From positions 62,001 to 126,000 of the forward strand of contig NZ_KB894497.1 in assembly GCF_000374485.1 (NCBI RefSeq): a DNA stretch of 64,000 nt. Direction: 5' to 3'. The DNA comes from Algicola sagamiensis DSM 14643 (GTDB taxonomy: Bacteria > Pseudomonadota > Gammaproteobacteria > Enterobacterales > Alteromonadaceae). Below the pieces are notes generated by a model. That model saw only the letters and a list, made by a program, of their open reading frames with translations, was not told the DNA's origin and ran no database searches. Positions 1 through 9,054 of the stretch are shown piece after piece (positions within the stretch are counted from its first letter, which is position 1; every line of letters starts with the position of its first letter). The translations under genes were made by a program, and so were the position numbers.

Positions 1-2210
1 CGTCAATGATCCGGCAATCCGATGGAACGTACCTTGCCATGGCTGATAACGGTTTTGGTACATTGGAAAATTCAGCTGACTTTGAGCTGCGTGTTTATCA
101 ACTGGATCCGGATTTTGAGACGCACCAAACCATTAATGAGCAGCATGCTTTTACGCTCTCTGATCCAAATAAAAAAATCCCGTTCGCGATTACCAATCAA
201 TTTAGTGAAAACAGAGTGCTGACGGGTGCTGACTTTGACATAGAATCAATGCAACGCGCTCCAGATGGTACGTTTTGGTTTGGTGATGAGTTTGGGCCTT
301 TCTTATTGCATACAGATGCACAAGGAGTTTTACTCGAAGCCCCGATTTCACTTCAAGTGAATGGCAAGTTATTACGGACGGCTTTACACCCTGACTTTGA
401 AGAAGGTGCAACGGTAAGAGTGATGAACGCTTTCTCTCAAGTTGATGATTCATCTCAAGTGCAAAACCCACCGACTGTTCGTCCAGTATTTTCCCCCTGG
501 CATGTCCATTTAATTTTGGAAGACTGTATGGATACGGCAGGGAAATTAAACAATAAACCTGGATGTATGACGCAGCCATACTCTCGTGGCAATAAGACAC
601 CACAAGGGTATCAATACGCACCAGAAGAAATCTTTGACTTAAAGTCAATTCAAAATGCGGGATATCCTGTTGTCACTTGGACAGTCAACGATTCCAAACG
701 AATGAAGCGTCTCATTGAAGCAGGTGTTGACGGTGTGATATCAGATAGACCCGATCTGTTGTTGGGTGAGATACGTGGTAACGAAGCGATTGCGAAAAGA
801 CTGCTAACAGAAGATGGTTTGATTGATCCGAATCTCTTTGATGCACAAGGGCATCGTGGTGCCAGAAATTTAAAACCAGAAAATACCCTGCCAGCATTTG
901 AAGTCGCCCTCGATTATTTGATGAATACACTGGAGACCGATACTGGTATTACTCGAGATGGACAAGTTGTTTTAAGCCATGACCCCGTGATCCATCAAAA
1001 GTTTTGTCAATTTGTCGGTGCTGGAGAAACACCGGAAGAACCATTGATTAAATCGCTTACCCTCGCTGAGATACAAGGCAATTATGTATGCAATAAATTG
1101 ACTCGCGGCGCGTCTCAAACCGATTCAATCCCACCGGTCACAGAAGCATTCGTCCGAGATAAAGGGCTCAATCATGCGTATATGATGCCGTCACTTGATA
1201 ATTTATATGACTTTGTCGACTTTTACGTCACGTATTATACGACTGGTGCTGGTCGAGGTATGAGTGACGCTGAGGTTCGTGCTAAAAATGCAAGTCGTGT
1301 TCGTTTTAATCTTGAAACGAAGCGAAATCCAAGACAGGATTATGTGCATAAAACGGTGGATACAGAAACATTCGCAAAAACAGTGGCTGCAAAGGTAATG
1401 AGCCGTCAGAAGGAAAATAAAACGACGATCCAGAGTTTTGACTTCAGTACATTGCTTGTGACACAAAAACAGTATCCACAAATCAGAACGGTCTATTTGT
1501 TTGGGGACTTTCCTAGTGCTGTTCAGGATGATGGAACAAACTTGGAGCCTGAAGCAGGAACCAGCTCTCCATGGATGCCAAATGTAAAATGGCCTTGGCG
1601 AGATACCCGTTATAAGGTGCAGCCAGAAGTGCAAATCTCTGGTGGCTTTGAAGGAGTGGCAATGTCTCATGATGGAAAGTATTTGTATCCAGCTCTTGAG
1701 AAGCCGTTTATTTCTCAAAAGGATAGCGGCCTTGTTTCTATTTATGAATTTGATATTGAGCAGAAAGCCTATACAGGAAAGAAATTCCAGTATGCGTTAT
1801 CTAAACCTGAAAATCGCATTGCTGAATTCACTTTATTTAACGAAATGCAGGGCCTCATTGTCGAAAGAGATAACACTCAAGCAGACTTATCAGGGTTTAA
1901 GCAGGTTTTTCACATCGAATTGAAAGAAGATGGGACAGTTGAAAAAAACTTGCTGGTGGATTTGATGAAAATTGCAGATCCGAATAAAGTCGCGAAAGGA
2001 GAAACGGGCGATCTTGGAATTGGTAATGGCTCATTTGCGATGCCCTATATGACCATTGAAAGCATTGCAATTGTTGATAAAAACCACATTGCTGTGATGA
2101 ATGACAATAATTTTCCATTTTCTGTTGGACGCCATGTGGGAAGTGGTTCACCAGATGATTCAGAAATTGTAATCTTATCTTTACCGCAGCCATTACCTCT
2201 CAAGCAGTAA
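1..2210 (+). CDS. Phytase-like propeller with inserted GDPD phosphodiesterase domain (5' partial)
   Basis: The reading frame is open at the left edge, so the true start and any signal peptide lie outside; 734 residues are visible from the first ATG at 6. Residues about 1-115 and 545-734 resemble the esterase-like/phytase-like propeller family (DFDIESMQRAPDGTFWFGDE early, GFEGVAMSHDGKYLYPALE late). Between them lie glycerophosphodiester phosphodiesterase motifs: HRGARN at 283-288 with PENT, E310/D312, HD at 325-326 and QSFD at 476-479. A typical GDPD C-terminal motif (WTVN at 225-228, then GVDGVISDRPDLL) comes before these rather than after them. Known family members hydrolyse glycerophosphodiesters, usually outside the cytoplasm; the exact substrate here is not shown. 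A perfect inverted repeat follows the stop codon. Confidence 0.85.
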   Translation, partial: SMIRQSDGTYLAMADNGFGTLENSADFELRVYQLDPDFETHQTINEQHAFTLSDPNKKIPFAITNQFSENRVLTGADFDIESMQRAPDGTFWFGDEFGPFLLHTDAQGVLLEAPISLQVNGKLLRTALHPDFEEGATVRVMNAFSQVDDSSQVQNPPTVRPVFSPWHVHLILEDCMDTAGKLNNKPGCMTQPYSRGNKTPQGYQYAPEEIFDLKSIQNAGYPVVTWTVNDSKRMKRLIEAGVDGVISDRPDLLLGEIRGNEAIAKRLLTEDGLIDPNLFDAQGHRGARNLKPENTLPAFEVALDYLMNTLETDTGITRDGQVVLSHDPVIHQKFCQFVGAGETPEEPLIKSLTLAEIQGNYVCNKLTRGASQTDSIPPVTEAFVRDKGLNHAYMMPSLDNLYDFVDFYVTYYTTGAGRGMSDAEVRAKNASRVRFNLETKRNPRQDYVHKTVDTETFAKTVAAKVMSRQKENKTTIQSFDFSTLLVTQKQYPQIRTVYLFGDFPSAVQDDGTNLEPEAGTSSPWMPNVKWPWRDTRYKVQPEVQISGGFEGVAMSHDGKYLYPALEKPFISQKDSGLVSIYEFDIEQKAYTGKKFQYALSKPENRIAEFTLFNEMQGLIVERDNTQADLSGFKQVFHIELKEDGTVEKNLLVDLMKIADPNKVAKGETGDLGIGNGSFAMPYMTIESIAIVDKNHIAVMNDNNFPFSVGRHVGSGSPDDSEIVILSLPQPLPLKQ

Positions 2211-2216
2211 TCTATT

Positions 2217-2243
2217 CATGGAGAGAGGAATACTCTCTCCATG
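2217..2243 (+). terminator. Hairpin after the phosphodiesterase gene
   Basis: Perfect 11-bp inverted repeat (CATGGAGAGAG / CTCTCTCCATG) with a 5-nt loop, 6 bases after the stop codon. No clear T run follows, so it may be a weak or Rho-assisted terminator or an mRNA-stabilising hairpin. Confidence 0.5.
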
Positions 2244-2602
2244 ATTCACAACTCTTTCAGGGTTTAATAACAACTATAGAATGAGAGTGAAATAACCATT
2301 TTCGGTAATTTGGGTGAATTTAACTCATTCTTTTTTCTATTTTTTACATCATTTTCAATTTTTTACAACGATATTTATCCAATTGAGTTGCTAATTTTTT
2401 CTTATCTTGTCAAGATCAGCCCAGCTCAATTCAACTTTGTTTTCATTGTTTCTTTATCGTTCAAGATATTTGTGACCAATGCAGTTGTATATTCCTTGCT
2501 ATCACTAGATCTAAAAAGGGGAAGTGATTACAATTGCGCGTCTTTTCTTCAATGGATGAAGACAGTTTGAGTGAATCACTTTTTCGCAAATAAGAATAAA
2601 CC
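2244..2602. other. Intergenic stretch, no gene supported
   Basis: AT-rich spacer between the phosphodiesterase and the next secreted protein. It holds an 86-codon open frame rich in Phe, Ser and Ile with no ribosome binding site, judged non-coding. No clear operator or RNA structure was seen. Confidence 0.5.
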
Positions 2603-3355
2603 ATGTGGGGATGTTGGGCTGTGAAAGCTTTCTGTTTATTCAGTCTTTGGATTGGACTATTTTTTTCACAAACAGTGAAGGCATTGTCGTGTCATCAGGA
2701 AATGAAGCCTCGCTATCAAGTCAATACGGTTCAGCTTGAACGGTTGCTAAAGGGTTCAAAAAAGTTTAAATCCCTGCCGAAATTGGTATTGGATTATGGA
2801 AAGGGCAGATATCTATTTCCTATAGAATGGGCTGAAGGGGGGCGTCATCACATCGGGCTTTGGTTTGCGAATGTGAATCACGGATTCATGACACGACTCG
2901 CAAAAGGATCTCAAAACATTCAATGCTCCATTGTGCAAGATGATGAAGTGCTATTAATCACGCAGCTATCGACTGAGCATCAAGGAGTCGGATATGAAGG
3001 TTTTTATGTCAGCATAGTGAAAGATGATAAAATGGTGCTTCATGAGAAAAAGTTGCTAAAAACAGGGTTCTCGACAGAGCCTGGCGTGAATCATACTCGT
3101 TGCCCAAGCAATCGTCGTAAGATCCTCAAGGCAAGCAAAGTAGAACTCATCGAGTTTGATATGGAAAAACGAATGACGATTCATATGGAGCTATGGCAGC
3201 AAGACTGTTTTTCTCGGCATGCACAGCGTGTATCGAAACGCTGGGAAGTGGATGGTAAACATGTGTCGCCGGCGACAACGGCTGTTGCACATTCATATTC
3301 TGAGCAACCAAATCCTGAGCATCCAAATACGGAACGCACATTCAATCGTAGTTAA
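2603..3355 (+). CDS. Hypothetical exported protein (250 aa)
   Basis: No family recognised. The N-terminus has a clear Sec signal peptide: a hydrophobic run around AFCLFSLWIGLFFSQ, then TVKA before LSCHQEM, which suggests cleavage near residue 27. The mature part is basic and contains four cysteines (residues 30, 114, 173, 208), which may form disulfides in the periplasm. The C-terminal tail has a short imperfect repeat, EQPNPEHPNTE. The ribosome binding site is poor. It is convergent with the next gene, with 17 bases between the stops. Confidence 0.7.
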   Translation: MWGCWAVKAFCLFSLWIGLFFSQTVKALSCHQEMKPRYQVNTVQLERLLKGSKKFKSLPKLVLDYGKGRYLFPIEWAEGGRHHIGLWFANVNHGFMTRLAKGSQNIQCSIVQDDEVLLITQLSTEHQGVGYEGFYVSIVKDDKMVLHEKKLLKTGFSTEPGVNHTRCPSNRRKILKASKVELIEFDMEKRMTIHMELWQQDCFSRHAQRVSKRWEVDGKHVSPATTAVAHSYSEQPNPEHPNTERTFNRS

Positions 3356-3372
3356 TTCGGCCCAGGTTGGGG

Positions 3373-3873
3373 TTACTGATAATTTCTGGGCTTGCTGGAT
3401 AATCCATTTGTTTCTATTTTGTCGAGGCCATCATCCTTGAAGTAAAAAATGATCTGGCCCATTCCTTGTGCGAAGTAGTTTTTCTCCCCGTCAATGAAAA
3501 AGACGTAATTGCCTTTGGGGGTGAGTTTGCTGTCCTTATTTTTTTCCAGCTTGAAAACATGCTCGCCGAGCTTCCAGTGAAAAGTCTCAATGAGGGCTGG
3601 AGCAAACTCCTGGATCCAGACATATTTGTCTTTGTTTTGAAGAAGAATGGTAAGCGTGTATTTCTCTGGAACATCCTCAACGCTCACTTCTTGTTTTCCA
3701 ACATGAAATGTTTTCCCTGCGCCTTCCTTGGTTAAGTAACTAAATCCAAAATCAATCTCATTTCTCTTTCCGTCCATGAGAAGAGCACTACCACTGCCTA
3801 GCAGCTGGAATTCAGCTCGGCAACAGAAAGAAACAAGTGCAAGCAAGATGATCAATTTATGGACTTGATTCAT
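3373..3873 (-). CDS. Hypothetical exported protein (166 aa)
   Basis: No family recognised. A signal peptide is evident (LIILLALVSFCCRA before EFQLLG). The mature protein is about 145 residues with alternating hydrophobic and charged stretches typical of a beta-rich periplasmic domain (YTLTILLQNKDKYVWIQEF; NYVFFIDGEKNYFAQGMGQI). It lies 111 bp downstream of mltD on the same strand and may be co-transcribed, although a GC hairpin sits between them. The function is unknown. Confidence 0.7.
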   Translation of the reverse strand: MNQVHKLIILLALVSFCCRAEFQLLGSGSALLMDGKRNEIDFGFSYLTKEGAGKTFHVGKQEVSVEDVPEKYTLTILLQNKDKYVWIQEFAPALIETFHWKLGEHVFKLEKNKDSKLTPKGNYVFFIDGEKNYFAQGMGQIIFYFKDDGLDKIETNGLSSKPRNYQ

Positions 3874-3948
3874 TAGTGTTCCATCTTTATATCCAACACT
3901 TAATAAAGACTAGTTTTTTTAGCCGATTTCGCCAAGTCAGGGGAAGAT

Positions 3949-3967
3949 GAGGGGAATGAGTCCCCTC
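3949..3967 (-). terminator. GC hairpin downstream of mltD
   Basis: 7-bp stem GAGGGGA / TCCCCTC with a 5-nt loop just past the mltD stop. There is no adjacent T tract, so it is a weak terminator candidate. Confidence 0.35.
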
Positions 3968-3984
3968 GACTGAAGTGGAAGAGA

Positions 3985-5622
3985 TTAAGAACGCGTGACG
4001 TCGATGTGTAGCTTCAGTTTTTGTCCTGGTTGGATGAATTGTTTCTCATCCAATTGGTTCCAGGCAAGAATATCATTGACGGAGATCTTAAATTTTTTGG
4101 CAATACGTGCCAGAGAATCACCGCTGCGAACTTTATAGGTGATTGTACGCAACGTTTTTGCGTTTTTACTTTTGGTTTTCCAAATGACGAGCTTGTCACC
4201 AGGCCTGATTTGTTTTGGTAATTTATTTTGGTTCCACTTGCTAAGCTGCTTGGTTGAAATTTTAAACTTCTGGGCGATTTTCCAAAATGAGTCACCTTTT
4301 TTGACGGTGTAATCAATTCTAGATGTACCAGATGTCCGTTTCAGTTGTTTTGCGACTTTCTTCTTGGAAGCAAGTACAAGTTGATATCGTTTCGGGTCTT
4401 TTGCAGCAACTGGGATGAGGAGTGTGCCTCCTTCGCGGATCATATTGCCTTTAATATTGTTGACCGACTGCAAGACGGCAACGGTTGTCTTGAATTTGAC
4501 GGCAATTTTATTCAGAGAATCACCAGAGCGGATTGTATATCGTTCCCAGTTTGGTCTTGCGGTCAGTTTTGCATCACTGAGTTTACTGCGAAGTAAAGCT
4601 GCGTTTTTCTTCGGGAGTAAGAAAGTGTGTGGTCCTTTTGGATCGCTGGCCCACTGATTATATCCAGGATTGAGCTTATATAAGTCATCAATCGCATACC
4701 CAGATAAGTCGGCTACGACAGATAAATCTGTCTGGCGTTTCGTATCAACGATTTCAACGACGGAATGGTTTGCGATCTGTGGCCAAGTCATTTTGAATTC
4801 TTCATGGCGTTTTAACAAATCAACAAGTGCCAGTAACTTTGGGACGTACATGTCGGTTTCGTTAGGAAGATCTAATGACCAGAAATCTGTTGGTAAATGC
4901 TTACGTTTGTTTTTCTTAATTGCACGAAGTACTCGTCCTTCTCCGGAATTATATGCTGCGATGGCATTCATCCAATCGCCGTCGAGGGTTTTATGCAAAA
5001 ACGAAAGGTAATCAAGGGCTGCACGCGTGGATGCGATGACATCACGACGTCCGTCGTACCACCAGTTCTGTTTTAGCCCGTAACGCGTACCTGTTCCAGA
5101 GATAAATTGCCACATGCCCGATGCGCGGCCATGAGAGTAAGCAAATGGATCAAAGGCGCTTTCAACGATCGGTAACAGCGCCAATTCCATTGGCATATTT
5201 CGCCTTTCTATTTCTTCAACAATGAAGTAAAGAAAAGGTTCAGCTCTTTTGGCAACACGGTTGAGGTATTTCTGGTTTTTGGCATACCAGTTACGTTGAG
5301 TGACAACACGGCGATTCTGGGGAATATCAAATGAGAATTGAGATCGAATGCGCATCCAAAGATTATTGTAATCTTCCAACGCTGGCTCAGTTGATTCTTG
5401 TTGTAGTTTTCCATCGACAAGCAAAGTATCAAGAGTTAATGCATTCAGAACATCTTCAGCAGAGGCGTAAGCTTGTGCTTCCTGCGATGTTTGCGCCTCA
5501 ACAGGTGTTGTCATTTCCTCAAGCGGTTGTTTACTGACGGGTACAGTTGTTGTGCTCTGACAGCCAGTCAATACAGCTGCGCCGAAAATAGAAAGTATTC
5601 CAGAATACCTCATTCCAATCAT
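3985..5622 (-). CDS. mltD: Membrane-bound lytic murein transglycosylase D
   Basis: Cleaves the MurNAc-GlcNAc bond of peptidoglycan to give 1,6-anhydro-muropeptides, anchored in the envelope as a lipoprotein. The lipobox is LTGC at residues 18-21. The transglycosylase domain shows PIVESAFDPFAYSHGRASG with the catalytic Glu of the VESAF motif, then WQFISGTG and AIAAYNSGEGRV. Three LysM repeats follow, each with a YT(I/V)(R/K)SGDS-like start, giving a 545-residue protein of normal size. A second Met at codon 4 could also be the start. gloB lies 89 bp upstream on the same strand, a pairing also found in Escherichia coli, so the two are probably an operon. Confidence 0.95.
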   Translation of the reverse strand: MIGMRYSGILSIFGAAVLTGCQSTTTVPVSKQPLEEMTTPVEAQTSQEAQAYASAEDVLNALTLDTLLVDGKLQQESTEPALEDYNNLWMRIRSQFSFDIPQNRRVVTQRNWYAKNQKYLNRVAKRAEPFLYFIVEEIERRNMPMELALLPIVESAFDPFAYSHGRASGMWQFISGTGTRYGLKQNWWYDGRRDVIASTRAALDYLSFLHKTLDGDWMNAIAAYNSGEGRVLRAIKKNKRKHLPTDFWSLDLPNETDMYVPKLLALVDLLKRHEEFKMTWPQIANHSVVEIVDTKRQTDLSVVADLSGYAIDDLYKLNPGYNQWASDPKGPHTFLLPKKNAALLRSKLSDAKLTARPNWERYTIRSGDSLNKIAVKFKTTVAVLQSVNNIKGNMIREGGTLLIPVAAKDPKRYQLVLASKKKVAKQLKRTSGTSRIDYTVKKGDSFWKIAQKFKISTKQLSKWNQNKLPKQIRPGDKLVIWKTKSKNAKTLRTITYKVRSGDSLARIAKKFKISVNDILAWNQLDEKQFIQPGQKLKLHIDVTRS

Positions 5623-5711
5623 ATTTCCTCTGATGCCCTCAATGTGAGGTGCGAATAGTACACGTTCACGGATTGAATTAAAAGTTGTTCATTTGTATGA
5701 AGGCTAATGCA

Positions 5712-6497
5712 TCAGAAGGTGTCTTTCCAGCGTCGAGTCATTGCAAGTGTTTCAATATCATCAGAAACTTCACATTGCCAATGTCTAGATAGATTTTCCT
5801 TGAGTTGTGCATCATGCCATCTTAAAAATGGATTCACGTCTTTCTCTAGACCTATCGTTGAAGGTAAAGTTTCTTGCTGATTTTCTCGAAGGCGTTTCAC
5901 ATGGTTTGCATATTGTTGCAATGCGGTGTTATTTGGCTCAATTGTTAGGGCGAAATCAATATTTGATTGGGTATATTCATGAGCACAAAAAACCTGTGTG
6001 TTATCATCAAGTGCATGAATTTTTCTGAGTGAATGAAACATGATCTCAGGTGTGCCTTCAAACAATCGACCACACCCACAACTAAAGAGTGTATCGCCAC
6101 AAAAAAGCCAGTCTTGATTGTAATAGGCAATATGGTCCATGGTATGACCCGGTACTTCTAGAATAGATAATGTGATATTTAAGGGGGGAATATCAATTTG
6201 CTCGCCTTCCCGACAACGATGATTTATATGGGAGCAAGGTGTTTCTTCAGGGCCATAGATGGTTGCATTTGATACCATGTACTGACTGTGTACAAGCCCA
6301 GAGACACCGCCAATATGATCCGCATGATGATGCGTGATAAGAATGGCACAGATTTTTTTATTATTCTGTTCGCAATATGCAATGACAGGTGATGCATCAC
6401 CCGGATCAACAATGATACATTCATTGGTATCTTTTCGTGTAATGCACCAGATGTAGTTATCACGAAAAGCATGGATAGGGGTCACTTGATAAGTCAT
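5712..6497 (-). CDS. gloB: Hydroxyacylglutathione hydrolase (glyoxalase II)
   Basis: Hydrolyses S-lactoylglutathione to glutathione and D-lactate, the second step of methylglyoxal detoxification in the cytoplasm. A metallo-beta-lactamase fold is shown by THHHADHIGG near residue 54, which binds the two metal ions, and by VPGHTMDH and FCGDTLFSCGCGRLFEGTP. The C-terminal HAGH domain includes HEYTQSN and ends in RRWKDTF. The length of 261 residues is close to the family norm. It is divergent from yafS and upstream of mltD. Confidence 0.96.
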   Translation of the reverse strand: MTYQVTPIHAFRDNYIWCITRKDTNECIIVDPGDASPVIAYCEQNNKKICAILITHHHADHIGGVSGLVHSQYMVSNATIYGPEETPCSHINHRCREGEQIDIPPLNITLSILEVPGHTMDHIAYYNQDWLFCGDTLFSCGCGRLFEGTPEIMFHSLRKIHALDDNTQVFCAHEYTQSNIDFALTIEPNNTALQQYANHVKRLRENQQETLPSTIGLEKDVNPFLRWHDAQLKENLSRHWQCEVSDDIETLAMTRRWKDTF

Positions 6498-6640
6498 TAT
6501 AAATGCCTATGCTCTGTCTCATTAGACCCTATTATTCCAATTTCCTTCAAAATCACAAGTTGAATTACATGGCTTGCAGGGAGGCGAGAAGAAAGATATG
6601 GTTTATAGACAATCAGTTATCAGGGACTAAGCGCGAAACG

Positions 6641-7360
6641 ATGAAACCAGCCGTCAGCCCACATGATGTTGTCCCGCCTGAGCATTGGGAGATGCTACCA
6701 AAAGGGGATAAAACAAGATCAGCACTGGACTACTTGTTGTTACCGTGGTTGCCACAATTTTTTGGGTATCACTATGTCACATTAGGTCAACTGAGTAGCC
6801 AGATTGACTGTTCTGCGACTTCAATTAAACATCGTGTTGAAGTGGGATTATGGCCAGAGTCCAACATTTTATCTGATTTAGACGCGTTACCATTTCTAGA
6901 GCACAGTATTGATTTGGTTATCAGTACACATGCACTCGAGTTTTGTGCCGATCCACACCATACCATTCGAGAGATCCATCGTATCTTACTTCCTGGCGGC
7001 GTCTTAGTTTTATCAGGGATTCATCCTGTGAGTCTTTTTGGTCTGGTTAAAATCCAACCTTTTAAACAGCAAGCGTATCCCTATATCGGACGATTTTTTA
7101 CCCCAGGTAGGGTTAAGGACTGGCTGGCTTTGCTTGGATTTGAGATTCTCTTTGATACCCGTTTTGATGCTGGGAGAGCTTACCGTGTTGATGATGATGA
7201 AATGAACTGGACTGGGAAGCTCCAAGATTACGCACATCAGTTTTTGGGGGGACACTACTTAATTATCGCTAAGAAGCGCGTGTTACCGTTAACACCTATC
7301 CGCCCCAAATGGCGTGTTCGACCTCATTTTAACCCTGCTGTGAAAAGTGCCAATGCGTAA
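6641..7360 (+). CDS. yafS: YafS-like SAM-dependent methyltransferase
   Basis: Class I methyltransferase-like protein of unknown substrate. The frame is open from 6503, but the start at 6641 is preferred because MKPAVSPHDVVPPEHWEMLP aligns with the E. coli YafS N-terminus (MKPARVPQTVVAPDCW, from memory). The fold is indicated by DLDALPFLEHSIDLVISTHA (motif II region) and REIHRILLPGGVLVLSG. Its position divergent from gloB matches E. coli. The glycine-rich SAM motif I is poorly conserved (EVGLWPESNILSDLDALPF), as in other YafS proteins, so activity is unproven. Confidence 0.85.
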   Translation: MKPAVSPHDVVPPEHWEMLPKGDKTRSALDYLLLPWLPQFFGYHYVTLGQLSSQIDCSATSIKHRVEVGLWPESNILSDLDALPFLEHSIDLVISTHALEFCADPHHTIREIHRILLPGGVLVLSGIHPVSLFGLVKIQPFKQQAYPYIGRFFTPGRVKDWLALLGFEILFDTRFDAGRAYRVDDDEMNWTGKLQDYAHQFLGGHYLIIAKKRVLPLTPIRPKWRVRPHFNPAVKSANA

Positions 7361-7391
7361 TCAGGATTATTTGGGCATCTAAAAGAAGTTT

Positions 7392-7853
7392 TTAATCATT
7401 CTCTTCGGTGCTGTAATCCCATATTTTCGGACTCTCAAATGCATAAAGCCATATAATGAGTAGAATGGTGAGTACCAAGGGGATGTAGATAATAAAAAAT
7501 CGCTCAGCATAGTTATACATTTCATTGATTGATGCTTGTATGGGATCAGCATAGTAATGACCCACAATGCTATAGATGTAGTAGAGCTTTAGAGCAAAAT
7601 AAAGACCAAAGCACAACCGCCAAAATATAAAATGGAGTGCTCGCACGCCAAACACATAAAATAATCCGCCTAAGCAAAGTATCACCCCGACAATATCATC
7701 AATACAGTTCAAGAAATCTTGAAAGGTGAAGTCTTCGATGGAAGTCAATGGTGGCTGGTCCGAAAAAAGCAGACTCACTTGTAACAGTGAGATAGGAATT
7801 AAATAGAGTAGCCAGAATAATCTCTTTTTTTGAAAGTCGGTTTGCTTAAACAT
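7392..7853 (-). CDS. Hypothetical inner membrane protein (153 aa)
   Basis: No family recognised. The ATG at 7853 (MFKQTDFQKKRLFWLLYLIP) is preferred over a TTG ten codons upstream. About four hydrophobic segments are visible: LFWLLYLIPISLLQVSLLF, IVGVILCLGGLFYVFGV, ALHFIFWRLCFGLYFAL and FFIIYIPLVLTILLIIWLY. Many aromatic residues sit at the segment ends. It is convergent with yafS and 88 bp downstream of the EamA transporter stop region's far side, with no operon partner on its strand nearby. Confidence 0.65.
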   Translation of the reverse strand: MFKQTDFQKKRLFWLLYLIPISLLQVSLLFSDQPPLTSIEDFTFQDFLNCIDDIVGVILCLGGLFYVFGVRALHFIFWRLCFGLYFALKLYYIYSIVGHYYADPIQASINEMYNYAERFFIIYIPLVLTILLIIWLYAFESPKIWDYSTEEND

Positions 7854-8013
7854 TGAAAGATCACAACAAGTCCTTGGGGGCAAGAATTATACGCAAATTG
7901 CCTGTATATTCAACATAAACTAGAACGTTTTAGTGATCTACATCGTTTAACGCATTTGCAAAGGTTGTGAACATCTTCCAAATATAGCTTGCACAAGCTA
8001 AGAATCTGATGTT

Positions 8014-8925
8014 CTAGTCTATAGACCCCATATTGTTTTGCTTTTCGTGAGTTGTAACGCCAAGCGCTGATTTTGGTATCGAAAAGTAGACCGAGAGTAA
8101 TATTGCGATTGCGCCGAGTACTTGTGATGTATGAAAAGACTGCTCCAGAATGAGGTAACCGAGTAAACTTGCAGTTAAGGGACTGAGCGCTCCAAGAAAT
8201 GACATACTGACAACGGATAGTTTTTCAATCGCATAAAACCAAATAAAATAGCTTAATATTGCACCAAAAATACTCAAGTAACCAAAGCCAAGCAGGTTTT
8301 GTGGTGAGAATGACTCAGGAAAGCCTTCATACCAGATGGCAATTGGTAGCAAAAAAAGGCCACCGAAGAATAGCTGCCATCCCGTAACACTGATGAGTGA
8401 CATCGTTTGAGGACGTCCCCAATACTTTGAGAACACAATACCAAGTGACATCGAGATGGCTCCGAATATACCCGAGATAATGCCTTGCCAATTCATTTCA
8501 CTGTCTGTATTTAAAACAAGCAGTCCGATACCAGTGATCCCAAGTGATATTGTGAGGATGTATTGTGATGTGAATTGCTCTTTCAAAAAGAGAGTGCTGA
8601 GCAAGATGACCAGAATCGGTTGGCAAGAAAGGACAAAAGCTGCGATACCGCCAGGGAGGTAATACGCTGCGATAAAAAGACATACAAAAAATATTCCGAT
8701 ATTCAACATGCCGAGCAAGCAGAGTTTCAACCACCAGCTTCCTTGGGGAAACTGGCGACAGAATAGAATGAGAAGTATGCCAGCTGGTAATGCTCTCAAT
8801 GTTGAAGCTAACAACGGTATTCCATCTGGAAGAAATTCAGTTGTTACTATGTATGTACTTCCCCAGATAGCAGGCGCTAGGGCTGTCAGGAAAATCAGCG
8901 AAAACTGTGGTGGTATTTTGAACAT
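8014..8925 (-). CDS. EamA/DMT-family transporter
   Basis: Drug/metabolite transporter family permease with about ten membrane segments in two EamA repeats (residues about 10-140 and 150-285). The first repeat starts LTALAPAIWGSTYIVTTEFL; the second includes GIISGIFGAISMSLGIVFSK. Families of this type export amino acids, metabolites or drugs; the substrate cannot be read here. It is divergent from a MarR regulator, and two identical-type palindromes lie in the 129-bp gap, so it is very likely the regulator's target. Confidence 0.9.
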   Translation of the reverse strand: MFKIPPQFSLIFLTALAPAIWGSTYIVTTEFLPDGIPLLASTLRALPAGILLILFCRQFPQGSWWLKLCLLGMLNIGIFFVCLFIAAYYLPGGIAAFVLSCQPILVILLSTLFLKEQFTSQYILTISLGITGIGLLVLNTDSEMNWQGIISGIFGAISMSLGIVFSKYWGRPQTMSLISVTGWQLFFGGLFLLPIAIWYEGFPESFSPQNLLGFGYLSIFGAILSYFIWFYAIEKLSVVSMSFLGALSPLTASLLGYLILEQSFHTSQVLGAIAILLSVYFSIPKSALGVTTHEKQNNMGSID

Positions 8926-8954
8926 TTTTCTTCCAAATTTAATCTCTAATGAAA

Positions 8955-8974
8955 GTATCTTTTTGAAAAGATAT
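8955..8974. promoter_or_regulatory. Palindromic operator, copy 1 (MarR-type)
   Basis: GTATCTTT-TTGA-AAAGATAT, an 8-bp inverted repeat with one mismatch and a 4-bp centre. It shares its half-site with copy 2, exactly 60 bp away, in the EamA/MarR divergent promoter region. It lies 30 bp before the EamA start codon. Confidence 0.75.
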
Positions 8975-9014
8975 TATTTTGCATAAATATATTGGAATCT
9001 ACTTTTTGGATCAA

Positions 9015-9034
9015 GTATCTTTTTTGAAAGATAC
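9015..9034. promoter_or_regulatory. Palindromic operator, copy 2 (MarR-type)
   Basis: GTATCTTT-TTTG-AAAGATAC, a perfect 8-bp inverted repeat with a 4-bp centre, ending 20 bp before the marR-family start codon. The size and symmetry fit a MarR dimer site. The position implies autoregulation as well as control of the exporter. Confidence 0.8.
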
Positions 9035-9054
9035 ATTCTTGAGAGAAAACACTG

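Noticed and set aside
2310-2570. 86-codon open frame, plus strand
   Set aside because: Low-complexity Phe/Ile/Ser composition, no ribosome binding site, and located in an AT-rich spacer; probably chance.
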